Source: Prorocentrum cordatum
Taxonomy: Eukaryota > Sar > Dinophyceae > Prorocentrales > Prorocentraceae
Assembly: GCA_963575745.1 (NCBI GenBank)
Contig: CAUYUJ010022071.1
Location: forward strand, 468,532-532,531
Direction: 5' to 3'
DNA length: 64,000 bases
Positions 9,541-21,279 of the stretch are shown one piece after another. A model generated the notes under the pieces. That model made no database searches, had not been told where the DNA came from, and worked only from the letters and a program-made list of their open reading frames with translations. Both the position numbers and the translations under genes were made by a program. Position 1 is the first letter of the stretch. The number at the start of each line of letters is the position of its first letter.

Positions 9541-11346
9541 ATGGCAGCCTTCGCGGTGGCCGGGGCCGCCCAGCCCTTCACCGCATGCAGCGCTCCCGCG
9601 GCGCAGCCGGCGCAGGCCCTCCGCGCGGCCTCGCTGCGCGGGTCGCCCGCGCCGGCCGCCGAGGCGTCGCCGTGGCTGCTCGCCACCGCGGCGGCGGGCG
9701 CCGCGGCCGTGGGCGCCGCGGCGGCCGCGGCGCCTCGCCGCCGCGCGCGCGCCGCGCCGCTGGCCGGAGCATCGCGGGCGCGCGTGACGCCCGTGGCGTC
9801 GCAGGGGCAGCAGCGCACTCTGCGGGGCGCGCGCGTGGTGGTCTGCGCGGGCGCCAAGCTCCCCGAGGGCCGCAAGCTGCGCGTGGCCGTCATCGGCGGC
9901 GGCCCAGGCGGCGCTTCGTGCGCGGTGACCGTTGCGATCGAAATGGGTACGGGAAGAAAGAGGACGAATACCGACAGCACTTGCTGCTCATTTTGAACAG
10001 GACTCGCTGTCGGCGTCGCCGCGAACTTTGTCCATTTGAGACGAAAAGTCGCCTGCCCAACAGCGGCCGCTGCCGGTTGGGGATAGCATTGGCCGTTAGA
10101 CATCGGAGCTAGTCTTTCCCGTAGCTATCTCGCGTGTGTCAAGGTGAAGCTCGCCGAGGGTGGCGTGGAGACGTACCTCATCGAGCGCAAGTTGGACAAC
10201 TGCAAGCCGTGCGGGGGCGCGATCCCGCTCTGCATGGTGGAGGAGTTCAACCTGCCGCCGCAGCTCGTCGACAGGCGCGTGCGCAAGATGACCATGATCT
10301 CGCCCTCCAACAGGGAGGTGCAGATTGGCCAGACGCTCAAGGACGACGAGTACATCGGCATGGTGCGCCGCGAGGTGCTGGACAAGCACCTGCGCGACAC
10401 CGCGGCCGAGAAGGGCGCCACGGTCATCAACGGCCTCTTCATGGGCATGGATATGCCGCAGAGCGACGGCGACCCGTACGTGCTGAGCTACAACGACCTC
10501 GGCGACCAGACGGGGGCCGCGCGCAAGGGCGTCAAGAAGACGCTGGAGGTCGACGTTGTGATCGGCGCAGACGGCGCTAACAGCCGGGTGGCCAAGGAGA
10601 TCGAGGCCGGGGACTACGAGTACGCCATCGCCTTCCAGGAGCGCATGACCATCGACGAGAAGAAGATGGAGTACTACAAGGAAAGGGCCGAGATGTACGT
10701 CGGCGAGGACGTGTCTCCAGACTTCTACGCGTGGGTCTTCCCCAAGTACGACCACGTCGCCGTGGGCACGGGCACCGTCATCGACAAGAAGGGCATCCAG
10801 AAGTACCAGCAGGGCATCCGGGACCGCGCCGCTCCCCGCATCGAGGGGGGCGAGATCATCCGCGTGGAGGCCCACCCCATCCCGGAGCACCCCCGCCCGT
10901 GGCGAACGAAGGGGCGCTGCACCCTGATTGGCGACGCGGCGGGCTACGTGACCAAATGCTCCGGCGAGGGGATCTACTTCGCGGGCAAGAGCGGCTTCAT
11001 GTGTGCCGAGGAGGTCGTCAGGGCCTCTGAGAACGGCACCCGCATGATCGACGAGAACGACCTGAAGGTCTACATCCGCAAGTTCGATGAGCAGTACGGC
11101 CCCACCTACATCGTGCTGGACGCGTTGCAGAAGGTCTTCTACACCTCCGACGCGGCCCGCGAGAGCTTCGTAGAGTTGTGCGAGGAGGAGTACGTGCAGA
11201 AGGTCACCTTCGACTCGTACCTGTACAAGACCGTGCAGGGCAACAACCCGATGGGCGACCTCAAGCTGGGCTGGAAGACGCTCACCAGCCTGTGGAACTA
11301 CAACAAGAACCCCCCGCCCCCCATGAAGAAGCTCGAGGTGGCGTAG
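9541..11346 (+). CDS. chlP: Geranylgeranyl reductase, array copy 4
   Basis: Exons 9541-9924 and 10144-11346, 528 residues, intact. G16 of the leader is Cys here (TTCACCGCATGC), unique to this copy. Exon 2 carries N496. All cofactor and CKPCGG motifs are present. Its closest relative is copy 7, which shares the intron version and the upstream spacer almost base for base. The spacer changes to type B immediately downstream, so a recombination boundary lies close to the stop codon. Confidence 0.95.
9925..10143 (+). mobile_element. chlP intron, type I variant (copy 4)
   Basis: 219 nt, GT-AG. Variant shared with copy 7: GGAAGAAAGAGGACG near the 5' end and TCGCGTGTGTCAAG at the 3' end. Confidence 0.8.
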
Positions 11347-12017
11347 GCCGCCGCGCTCGAGTGATAGGCCTGCCGCTGCCGCTGCGCCCAAGCTCTCGCG
11401 AGTGGCGTCGGCGTCGGGCGGCGCCGTGCGCGGCACCGCGGCTCTGTCCGCGCGCGCAACCTGCGCGCTGCAATCTGCGCTCGCGCGCGCGCGGCACCGC
11501 GGCCATGGTCTGGCACTCCCCAGTTGTTTCGTTTCTGCTGTGCGGTTTGTGCCGCTAGCATTGGCCATTCCTCTGCTGCGCGTCACGCTAGCATTCGCCA
11601 GGCCCACGTGAGCGCCACCGGTGTTTCAGGGCGCGCGCTCTGCCAACAAGACACACCAGATTGCTTTTTTGAAAAGGTGCACGTGGGGCGCTGAATTGCC
11701 AGGCTTGCCGGCACGACTAGTGTGCTTATGACTCCTGACTACACGTGCAACACATGTTTTGATATGTTGGCCGGGGGCAGCGAGGGCACGTGCCCTTGCA
11801 ACCGCTGGTTTTGAAGACACCCTGCAAAGCCCGAAGAAGACTATGTGTTTCAAGCTACCGTTTCCCCACGGTGCCATAGTTTGTTCTGCTTCTTTGCACC
11901 GTGTCTGCAGGATGGAACGCAATACGCCGCCCTGGATAGCGGTCGTTCCCCGCATGATCCGAGAGTCTCTGAGCTGCCAGTCCACGCTGCAAGCCCAATT
12001 TAGGGCACGCCAACCTC

Positions 12018-12048
<31 letters not shown>

Positions 12049-12401
12049 TCCTCCTCCTCCTCTCCCCTCCTCCCCATCCTCCACCTCCTCCTCTCTCCTC
12101 TTCCTCCTCCTCCTTCTCCCAGTGGCTACCTCGCAGCTGCCAGCAATCATCTGTCGCGTGTCTGCTCTGTCGGTCCTGCTGTCTCACTTTGTAGGTTCCC
12201 GAGATCGAGAGTGGCCATCGACTGACACCAGATACGTCGTCTGCTCCTCCTCCTCCTCCTCCTCTCCTCCTCCTCCTCCCCTCCTCCTCATCCTCTCTGG
12301 GTGCGTTTTGACGAGGCCTTCGAAAAGAAATCCAGCCCTGGCGACGAGGAGCTCCTTGGCGGCCCAAAACCAGCGAAAGCCGCACAGAAATCTCCTCCTC
12401 A
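11347..12401 (+). repeat. Array spacer 4 (type B)
   Basis: First type B spacer. It lacks the GCGGCGGCGCC block of type A and has an extra ACATGTTTTGATATGTTGG segment (about 11752-11770). CTC tracts at about 12014-12120 and 12240-12296. Its first 90 bases match spacer 8 best (CTCGAGTGATAGG). Confidence 0.75.
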
Positions 12402-12423
12402 TGCGTAGCCACTTTGGCTCAAG
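12402..12423 (+). other. Relict spliced leader, chlP copy 5
   Basis: Carries the same C to G change at SL base 2 as copy 2 (TGCGTAG), otherwise as the other copies. Confidence 0.85.
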
Positions 12424-12468
12424 GAATTTTGGCGCAACGGGATATCGAATCCAGCCGCAGCCGCAGCC

Positions 12469-14277
12469 ATGGCAGCCTTCGCGGTGGCCGGGGCCGCCCA
12501 GCCCTTCACCGCAGGCAGCGCTCCCGCGGCGCAGCCGGCGCAGGCCCTCCGCGCGGCCTCGCTGCGCGGGTCGCCCGCGCCGGCCGCCGAGGCGTCGCCG
12601 TGGCTGCTAGCCACCGCGGCGGCGGGCGCCGCGGCCGTGGGCGCCGCGGCGGCCGCGGCGCCTCGCCGCCGCGCGCGCGCCGCGCCGCTGGCCGGAGCAT
12701 CGCGGGCGCGCGTGACGCCCGTGGCGTCGCAGGGGCAGCAGCGCACCTTGCGGGGCGCGCGCGTGGTGGTTTGCGCGGGCGCCAAGCTCCCCGAGGGCCG
12801 CAAGCTGCGCGTGGCCGTCATCGGCGGCGGCCCAGGCGGCGCTTCGTGCGCGGTGACCGTTGCGATCGAAATGGGTACGGGAAGAATGAGGACGAATACC
12901 GACAGCAGTTGCTGCTCATTTTGAACAGGACTCGCTGTCGGCGTCGCCGCGGACTTCTGTCCATTTGAAACGAAAAGTCGCATGCCCAACAGCGGCCGCT
13001 GCCAGTGTGGGACAACACTTGCTGGTGGACATCGTACCCAGTTTTTCTTGTATTTGTTTCGGGTGTGCCAAGGTGAAGCTCGCCGAGGGCGGCGTGGAGA
13101 CGTACCTCATCGAGCGCAAGTTGGACAACTGCAAGCCGTGCGGGGGCGCGATCCCACTCTGCATGGTGGAGGAGTTCAACCTGCCGCCGCAGCTCGTCGA
13201 CAGGCGCGTGCGCAAGATGACCATGATCTCGCCCTCCAACAGGGAGGTGCAGATTGGCCAGACGCTCAAGGACGACGAGTACATCGGCATGGTGCGCCGC
13301 GAGGTGCTGGACAAGCACCTGCGCGACACCGCGGCCGAGAAGGGCGCCACGGTCATCAACGGCCTCTTCATGGGCATGGACATGCCGCAGAGCGACGGCG
13401 ACCCGTACGTGCTGAGCTACAACGACCTCGGCGACCAGACGGGGGGCCGCGCGCAAGGGCGTCAAGAAGACGCTGGAGGTCGACGTTGTGATCGGCGCAG
13501 ACGGCGCTAACAGCCGGGTGGCCAAGGAGAATCGAGGCCGGGGACTACGAGTACGCCATCGCCTTCCAGGAGCGCATGACCATCGACGAGAAGAAGATGG
13601 AGTACTACAAGGAGAGGGCCGAGATGTACGTCGGCGAGGACGTGTCTCCAGACTTCTACGCGTGGGTCTTCCCCAAGTACGACCACGTCGCCGTGGGCAC
13701 GGGCACCGTCATCGACAAGAAGGGCATCCAGAAGTACCAGCAGGGCATCCGGGACCGCGCCGCTCCCCGCATCGAGGGGGGCGAGATCATCCGCGTGGAG
13801 GCCCACCCCATCCCGGAGCACCCCCGCCCGTGGCGAACGAAGGGGCGCTGCACCCTGATCGGCGACGCGGCGGGCTACGTGACCAAGTGCTCCGGCGAGG
13901 GGATCTACTTCGCGGGCAAGAGCGGCTTCATGTGCGCCGAGGAGGTCGTCAGGGCCTCTGAGAACGGCACCCGCATGATCGACGAGAACGACCTGAAGGT
14001 CTACATCCGCAAGTTCGATGAGCAGTACGGCCCCACCTACATCGTGCTGGACGCGTTGCAGAAGGTCTTCTACACCTCCGACGCGGCCCGCGAGAGCTTC
14101 GTAGAGTTGTGCGAGGAGGAGTACGTGCAGAAGGTGACCTTCGACTCGTACCTGTACAAGACTGTGCAGGGCAACGACCCGATGGGCGACCTCAAGCTGG
14201 GTTGGAAGACGCTCACCAGCCTGTGGAACTACAACAAGAACCCCCCACCCCCCATGAAGAAGCTCGAGGTGGCGTAG
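12469..14277 (+). pseudogene. chlP: Geranylgeranyl reductase, array copy 5, two 1-nt insertions
   Basis: Exon 1 12469-12852 is intact; exon 2 13073-14277 is two bases too long. One extra G extends a run of five to six at 13441-13446, and one extra A sits near 13530 (GAGAATCGAGG). The frame breaks after DQTG and stops at 13508-13510; from 13576 the original frame is open to the normal stop. Both changes are single-base homopolymer-type insertions, the commonest uncorrected long-read error, so this may be a working gene. The intron joins a type I 5' half to a type II 3' half. Confidence 0.7.
12853..13072 (+). mobile_element. chlP intron, chimeric type I/II (copy 5)
   Basis: 220 nt, GT-AG. The 5' half matches copies 1-3 (GGGTACGGGAAGAATGAGG). 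The 3' half matches copies 8-10 (GTGTGGGACAACACTTGC, then TTTTTCTTGTATTTGTTTCG). The switch falls within about 12960-13007. Confidence 0.8.
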
Positions 14278-15327
14278 GCCGCCGCGCTCGTGTGATAGGC
14301 CTGCCGCTGCCGCTGCGCCCAAACTCTCGCGAGTGGCGTAGGCGTCGGGCGGCGCCGTGCGCGGCACCGCTGCTCTGTCCGCGCGCGCAACCTGCGCGCT
14401 GCAATCTGCGCTCGCGCGCGCGCGGCACCGCGGCCATGGTCTGGCACTCCCCAGTTGTTTCATTTCTGCTGTGCGGTTTGTGCCGCTAGCATTGGCCATT
14501 CCTCTGCTGTGCGTCACGCTAGCATTCGCCTGGCCCACGTGAGCGCCACCGGTGTTTCAGGGCGCGCGCTCTGCCAACAAAACACGCCAGATTGCTTTTT
14601 TGAAAAGGTGCACGTGGGGCGCTGAATTGCCAGGCTTGCCGGCACGACTAGTGTGCTTATGACTCCTGACTACACGTGCAACACATGTTTTGATATGTTG
14701 GCCGGGGGCAGCGAGGGCACGTGCCCTTGCAACCGCTGGTTTTGAAGACACCCTGCAAAGCCCGAAGAAGACTATGTGTTTCAAGCTACCGTTTCCCCAC
14801 GGTGCCATAGTTTGTTCTGCTTCTTTGCACCGTGTCTGCAGGATGGAACGCAATACGCCGTCCTGGATAGCGGTCGTTCCCCGCATGATCCGAGAGTCTC
14901 TGAGCTGCCAGTCCACGTTGCAAGCCCAATTTAGGGCACGCCAACATCCTCCTCCTCCTCCTCCTCCTCCTCTTCCTCCTCCTTGTCCTCCTCCTATGCC
15001 TCCTCCTTCTACTCCTCCTTCTCCTCCTCCTCCTCCTTCTCCCAGTGGCTACCTCGCAGCTGCCAGCAATCATCTGTCGCGTGTCTGCTCTGTCGGTCCT
15101 GGTGTCTCACTTCGTAGGCTCCCGAGAACGAGAGTGGCCATCGACTGACACCGGATACGTCGTCTCCTCCCTCCTCCTCCTGCTCCTCCTCCTCCTCCTC
15201 CTCCTCCTCATCCTCATCCCTGGGTGCGTTTCGACGAGGCCTTCGAAAAGAAATCCAGCCCTGGCGACGAGGAGCTCCTTGGCGGCCCAAAACCAGCGAA
15301 AGCCGTACAGAAATCTCCTCCTCATCA
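14278..15327 (+). repeat. Array spacer 5 (type B)
   Basis: Essentially the same as spacer 7, with CTC tracts at about 14946-15045 and 15165-15222. Nothing gene-like. Confidence 0.75.
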
Positions 15328-15349
15328 TCCGTAGCCACTTTGGCTCAAG
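15328..15349 (+). other. Relict spliced leader, chlP copy 6
   Basis: One difference from consensus; preceded by CTCATCATC. Confidence 0.87.
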
Positions 15350-15394
15350 GAATTTTGGCGCAACGGGATATCGAATCCAGCCGCAGCCGCAGCC

Positions 15395-17190
15395 ATGGCA
15401 GCCTTCGCGGTGGCCGGGGCCGCCCAGCCCCTCACCGCAGGCAGCGCTCCAGCGGCGCAGCCGGCGCAGGCCCTCCGCGCGGCCTCGCTGCGCGGGTCGC
15501 CCGCGCCGGCCGCCGAGGCGTCGCCGTGGCTGCTCGCCACCGCGGCGGCGGGCGCCGCGGCCGTGGGCGCCGCGGCGGCCGCGGCGCCTCGCCGCCGCGC
15601 GCGCGCCGCGCCGCTGGCCGGAGCATCGCGGGCGCGCGTGACGCCCGTGGCGTCGCAGGGGCAGCAGCGCACCTTGCGGGGCGCGCGCGTGGTGGTCTGC
15701 GCGGGCGCCAAGCTCCCCGAGGGCCGCAAGCTGCGCGTGGCCGTCATCGGCGGCGGCCCAGGCGGCGCTTCGTGCGCGGTGACCGTTGCGATCGAAATGG
15801 GTATGGAGAAAAAGGGGACGAACACCGACAGCAGTTGCACTGAACAGCTCGTGTCGGCGTCCGCCGCGGCTTTTGTGTCCATTTAGAACAAAAAGTTGCC
15901 TGCAACAAGCGGCCGCTGCCGGTTGGGACAACATTGCTGTTGGACATCGTAGCTAGTTTTTCTTGTATTTGTTTCGGTGTGCCAAGGTGAAGCTCGCCGA
16001 GGGCGGCGTGGAGACGTACCTCATCGAGCGCAAGTTGGACAACTGCAAGCCGTGCGGGGGCGCGATCCCGCTCTGCATGGTGGAGGAGTTCAACCTGCCG
16101 CCGCAGCTCGTCGACAGGTGCGTGCGCAAGATGACCATGATCTCGCCCTCCAACAGGGAGGTGCAGATTGGCCAGACGCTCAAGGACGACGAGTACATCG
16201 GCATGGTGCGCCGCGAGGTGCTGGACAAGCACCTGCGCGACACCGCGGCCGAGAAGGGCGCCACGGTCATCAACGCCTCTTCATGGGCATGGACATGCCG
16301 CAGAGCGAACGGCGACCCGTACGTGCTGAGCTACAACGACCTCGGCGACCAGACGGGGGCCGCGCGCAAGGGCGTCAAGAAGACGCTGGAGGTCGACGTT
16401 GTGATCGGCGCAGACGGCGCTAACAGCCGGGTGGCCAAGGAGATCGAGGCCGGGGACTACGAGTACGCCATCGCCTTCCAGGAGCGCATGACCATCGACG
16501 AGAAGAAGATGGAGTACTACAAGGAGAAGGGCCGAGATGTACGTCGGCGAAGGACGTGTCTCCAGACTTCTACGCGTGGGTCTTCCCCAATACGACCACG
16601 TCGCCGTGGGCACGGGCACCGTCATCGACAAGAAGGGCATCCAGAAGTACCAGCAGGGCATCCGGGACCGCGCCGCTCCCCGCATCGAGGGGGGCGAGAT
16701 CATCCGCGTGGAGGCCCACCCCATCCCGGAGCACCCCCGCCCGTGGCGAACGAAGGGGCGCTGCACCCTGATCGGCGACGCGGCGGGCTACGTGACCAAG
16801 TGCTCCGGCGAGGGGATCTACTTCGCGGGCAAGAGCGGCTTCATGTGCGCCGAGGAGGTCGTCAGGGCCTCTGAGAACGGCACCCGCATGATCGACGAGA
16901 ACGACCTGAAGGTCTACATCCGCAAGTTCGATGAGCAGTACGGCCCCACCTACATCGTGCTGGACGCGTTGCAGAAGGTCTTCTACACCTCCGACGCGGC
17001 CCGCGAGAGCTTCGTAGAGTTGTGCGAGGAGGAGTACGTGCAGAAGGTCACCTTCGACTCGTACCTGTACAAGACCGTGCAGGGCAACAACCCGATGGGC
17101 GACCTCAAGCTGGGCTGGAAGACGCTCACCAGCCTGTGGAACTACAACAAGAACCCCCCGCCCCCCATGAAGAAGCTCGAGGTGGCGTAG
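15395..17190 (+). pseudogene. chlP: Geranylgeranyl reductase, array copy 6, five small indels
   Basis: Exon 1 15395-15778 is intact (L13 instead of F13). Exon 2 15987-17190 has five single-base indels relative to the intact copies: a G lost near 16275, an A gained near 16308, an A gained near 16526, an A gained near 16550 and a G lost near 16590. The first two nearly cancel and scramble about ten residues; the remaining three disrupt the middle of the reductase. C173 replaces R173. The intron is also shorter and irregular, so about 15.8-16.6 kb looks like poorly polished consensus as much as a true pseudogene. Confidence 0.65.
15779..15986 (+). mobile_element. chlP intron, short irregular version (copy 6)
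   Basis: 208 nt, GT-AG. Type II 5' end (GGGTATGGAGAAAAAGG) with several small deletions in the middle; the CAGCGGCCGCTG core is altered to AAGCGGCCGCTG. Confidence 0.7.
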
Positions 17191-18289
17191 GCCGCCGCGC
17201 TCGTGTGATAGGCCTGCCGCTGCCGCTGCGCCCAGGCTCTCCCGGGTGGCGTAGACGTCGGGCGGCGCCGCGCGGCGGCGCCGCGCGCGGCACCGCGGCT
17301 CTGTGCGCGCGTGCGACCTGCGCGCTGCGATCTGCGCGCGCGCGCGGCACCGCGGCCGTGGTCTGGCACTCCCCAGTTGTTTCAATTATGCTGTGCGGTT
17401 TGTGCCGCTAGCATTGGCCATTCCTCTGTTGTGCGGCACGTCACGCTAACATTCGCTAGGCCCACGTGAGCGCCACCGGTGTTTCAGGGCGCGCGCTCTG
17501 CCAACAAAACACGCCAGATTGTTTTTTTGAAAAGGTGCACGTGGGGCGCTGAATTGCCAGGCTTGCCGGCACGACTAGTGTGATTACAAGTCCTGACTAC
17601 ACGTGCAACACGCCGGGGGCAGCGAGGGCACGTGCCCTTGCAACCGCTGGTTTTGAAGACACCCGGCAGAGCCCGCAGAAGACTATGCGTTTCAAGCTAC
17701 CGTTTCCCCACGGTGCCATAGTTTGTTCTGCTTCTTTGCACCGTGTCTGCAGGATGGAACGCAATACGCCGTCCTGGATAGCGATCGTTCCCCAGGTGAG
17801 CCGTGAGCCGAGAGTTGCCGAGCTGCCAGTCCACGCTGCAAGCCCAATTTAGGGCACGCCAACCTCTTCCTCCTTCTTGTTCTCCTCCTCCTCCTCCTCC
17901 TCTGACTCCTCCTTCTACTCCTCCTCCTCCTCCCCCTCCTCCCCATCCTCCTCCACCTCCTCCTCCTCCTCCTCTTCCTCCTCCTCCTCCTCCTCCTCCC
18001 AGTGGCTACCTCGCAGCTGCCAGCAATCATCTGTCGCGTGTCTGCTCCCTCGGTCTTGCTGTCTCACTTTGTAGGTTCCCGAGATCGAGAGTGGCCATCG
18101 ACTGAGACCGGATACGTCGTCTCCTCCCTCCTCCTCCTCCTCCTCCTCCTCCTGTTACTCCCCCTCCTCCTCATCTTCTCTGGGTGCGTTTTGACGAGGC
18201 CTTCGAAAAGAAATCCAATCCAGCCCTAGCGACGAGGAGCTTCTTGGCGGCCCCAAACCAGCGAAAGCCGCACAGAAATCTCCTCCTCA
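17191..18289 (+). repeat. Array spacer 6 (type A)
   Basis: A type A spacer within the type B half of the array, almost identical to spacer 3. CTC tracts at about 17866-18000 and 18120-18178. Evidence for long-range exchange or block duplication. Confidence 0.75.
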
Positions 18290-18311
18290 TCCGTAGCCAC
18301 TTTGGCTCAAG
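18290..18311 (+). other. Relict spliced leader, chlP copy 7
   Basis: One difference from consensus, followed by the degenerate fragment. Confidence 0.87.
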
Positions 18312-18356
18312 GAATTTTGGCGCAACGGGATATCGAATCCAGCCGCAGCCGCAGCC

Positions 18357-20162
18357 ATGGCAGCCTTCGCGGTGGCCGGGGCCGCCCAGCCCTTCACCGC
18401 AGGCAGCGCTCCCGCGGCGCAGCCGGCGCAGGCCCTCCGCGCGGCCTCGCTGCGCGGGTCGCCCGCGCCGGCCGCCGAGGCGTCGCCGTGGCTGCTCGCC
18501 ACCGCGGCGGCGGGCGCCGCGGCCGTGGGCGCCGCGGCGGCCGCGGCGCCTCGCCGCCGCGCGCGCGCCGCGCCGCTGGCCGGAGCATCGCGGGCGCGCG
18601 TGACGCCCGTGGCGTCGCAGGGGCAGCAGCGCACCTTGCGGGGCGCGCGCGTGGTGGTTTGCGCGGGCGCCAAGCTCCCCGAGGGCCGCAAGCTGCGCGT
18701 GGCCGTCATCGGCGGCGGCCCAGGCGGCGCTTCGTGCGCGGTGACCGTTGCGATCGAAATGGGTACGGGAAGAAAGAGGACGAATACCGACAGCACTTGC
18801 TGCTCATTTTGAACAGGACTCGCTGTCGGCGTCGCCGCGAACTTTGTCCATTTGAGACGAAAAGTCGCCTGCCCAACAGCGGCCGCTGCCGGTTGGGGAT
18901 AGCATTGGCCGTTAGACATCGGAGCTAGTCTTTCCCGTAGCTATCTCGCGTGTGTCAAGGTGAAGCTCGCCGAGGGTGGCGTGGAGACGTACCTCATCGA
19001 GCGCAAGTTGGACAACTGCAAGCCGTGCGGGGGCGCGATCCCGCTCTGCATGGTGGAGGAGTTCAACCTGCCGCCGCAGCTCGTCGACAGGCGCGTGCGC
19101 AAGATGACCATGATCTCGCCCTCCAACAGGGAGGTGCAGATTGGCCAGACGCTCAAGGACGACGAGTACATCGGCATGGTGCGCCGCGAGGTGCTGGACA
19201 AGCACCTGCGCGACACCGCGGCCGAGAAGGGCGCCACGGTCATCAACGGCCTCTTCATGGGCATGGACATGCCGCAGAGCGACGGCGACCCGTACGTGCT
19301 GAGCTACAACGACCTCGGCGACCAGACGGGGGCCGCGCGCAAGGGCGTCAAGAAGACGCTGGAGGTCGACGTTGTGATCGGCGCAGACGGCGCTAACAGC
19401 CGGGTGGCCAAGGAGATCGAGGCCGGGGACTACGAGTACGCCATCGCCTTCCAGGAGCGCATGACCATCGACGAGAAGAAGATGGAGTACTACAAGGAGA
19501 GGGCCGAGATGTACGTCGGCGAGGACGTGTCTCCAGACTTCTACGCGTGGGTCTTCCCCAAGTACGACCACGTCGCCGTGGGCACGGGCACCGTCATCGA
19601 CAAGAAGGGCATCCAGAAGTACCAGCAGGGCATCCGGGACCGCGCCGCTCCCCGCATCGAGGGGGGCGAGATCATCCGCGTGGAGGCCCACCCCATCCCG
19701 GAGCACCCCCGCCCGTGGCGAACGAAGGGGCGCTGCACCCTGATCGGCGACGCGGCGGGCTACGTGACCAAGTGCTCCGGCGAGGGGATCTACTTCGCGG
19801 GCAAGAGCGGCTTCATGTGCGCCGAGGAGGTCGTCAGGGCCTCTGAGAACGGCACCCGCATGATCGACGAGAACGACCTGAAGGTCTACATCCGCAAGTT
19901 CGATGAGCAGTACGGCCCCACCTACATCGTGCTGGACGCGTTGCAGAAGGTCTTCTACACCTCCGACGCGGCCCGCGAGAGCTTCGTAGAGTTGTGCGAG
20001 GAGGAGTACGTGCAGAAGGTCACCTTCGACTCGTACCTGTACAAGACCGTGCAGGGCAACAACCCGATGGGCGACCTCAAGCTGGGCTGGAAGACGCTCA
20101 CCAGCCTGTGGAACTACAACAAGAACCCCCCACCCCCCATGAAGAAGCTCGAGGTGGCGTAG
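18357..20162 (+). CDS. chlP: Geranylgeranyl reductase, array copy 7
   Basis: Exons 18357-18740 and 18960-20162, 528 residues, intact, with N496 and R173. Near-identical to copy 4, except that the leader has the usual G16 and the THR-LEU-ARG codons read ACC TTG CGG instead of ACT CTG CGG, the version found in copies 5-10. So even this closest pair shows mixing over short distances. All catalytic-family motifs are kept. Confidence 0.95.
18741..18959 (+). mobile_element. chlP intron, type I variant (copy 7)
   Basis: 219 nt, GT-AG, matches the copy 4 version. Confidence 0.8.
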
Positions 20163-21212
20163 GCCGCCGCGCTCGTGTGATAGGCCTGCCGCTGCCGCTG
20201 CGCCCAAACTCTCGCGAGTGGCGTAGGCGTCGGGCGGCGCCGTGCGCGGCACCGCTGCTCTGTCCGCGCGCGCAACCTGCGCGCTGCAATCTGCGCTCGC
20301 GCGCGCGCGGCACCGCGGCCATGGTCTGGCACTCCCCAGTTGTTTCATTTCTGCTGTGCGGTTTGTGCCGCTAGCATTGGCCATTCCTCTGCTGTGCGTC
20401 ACGCTAGCATTCGCCTGGCCCACGTGAGCGCCACCGGTGTTTCAGGGCGCGCGCTCTGCCAACAAAACACGCCAGATTGCTTTTTTGAAAAGGTGCACGT
20501 GGGGCGCTGAATTGCCAGGCTTGCCGGCACGACTAGTGTGCTTATGACTCCTGACTACACGTGCAACACATGTTTTGATATGTTGGCCGGGGGCAGCGAG
20601 GGCACGTGCCCTTGCAACCGCTGGTTTTGAAGACACCCTGCAAAGCCCGAAGAAGACTATGTGTTTCAAGCTACCGTTTCCCCACGGTGCCATAGTTTGT
20701 TCTGCTTCTTTGCACCGTGTCTGCAGGATGGAACGCAATACGCCGTCCTGGATAGCGGTCGTTCCCCGCATGATCCGAGAGTCTCTGAGCTGCCAGTCCA
20801 CGTTGCAAGCCCAATTTAGGGCACGCCAACATCCTCCTCCTCCTCCTCCTCCTCCTCTTCCTCCTCCTTGTCCTCCTCCTATGCCTCCTCCTTCTACTCC
20901 TCCTTCTCCTCCTCCTCCTCCTTCTCCCAGTGGCTACCTCGCAGCTGCCAGCAATCATCTGTCGCGTGTCTGCTCTGTCGGTCCTGGTGTCTCACTTCGT
21001 AGGCTCCCGAGAACGAGAGTGGCCATCGACTGACACCGGATACGTCGTCTCCTCCCTCCTCCTCCTGCTCCTCCTCCTCCTCCTCCTCCTCCTCATCCTC
21101 ATCCCTGGGTGCGTTTCGACGAGGCCTTCGAAAAGAAATCCAGCCCTGGCGACGAGGAGCTCCTTGGCGGCCCAAAACCAGCGAAAGCCGTACAGAAATC
21201 TCCTCCTCATCA
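20163..21212 (+). repeat. Array spacer 7 (type B)
   Basis: CTC tracts at about 20831-20932 and 21050-21107. Matches spacer 5 throughout, at a distance of about 5.9 kb (two units). Confidence 0.75.
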
Positions 21213-21234
21213 TCCGTAGCCACTTTGGCTCAAG
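21213..21234 (+). other. Relict spliced leader, chlP copy 8
   Basis: One difference from consensus. Confidence 0.87.
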
Positions 21235-21279
21235 GAATTTTGGCGCAACGGGATATCGAATCCAGCCGCAGCCGCAGCC

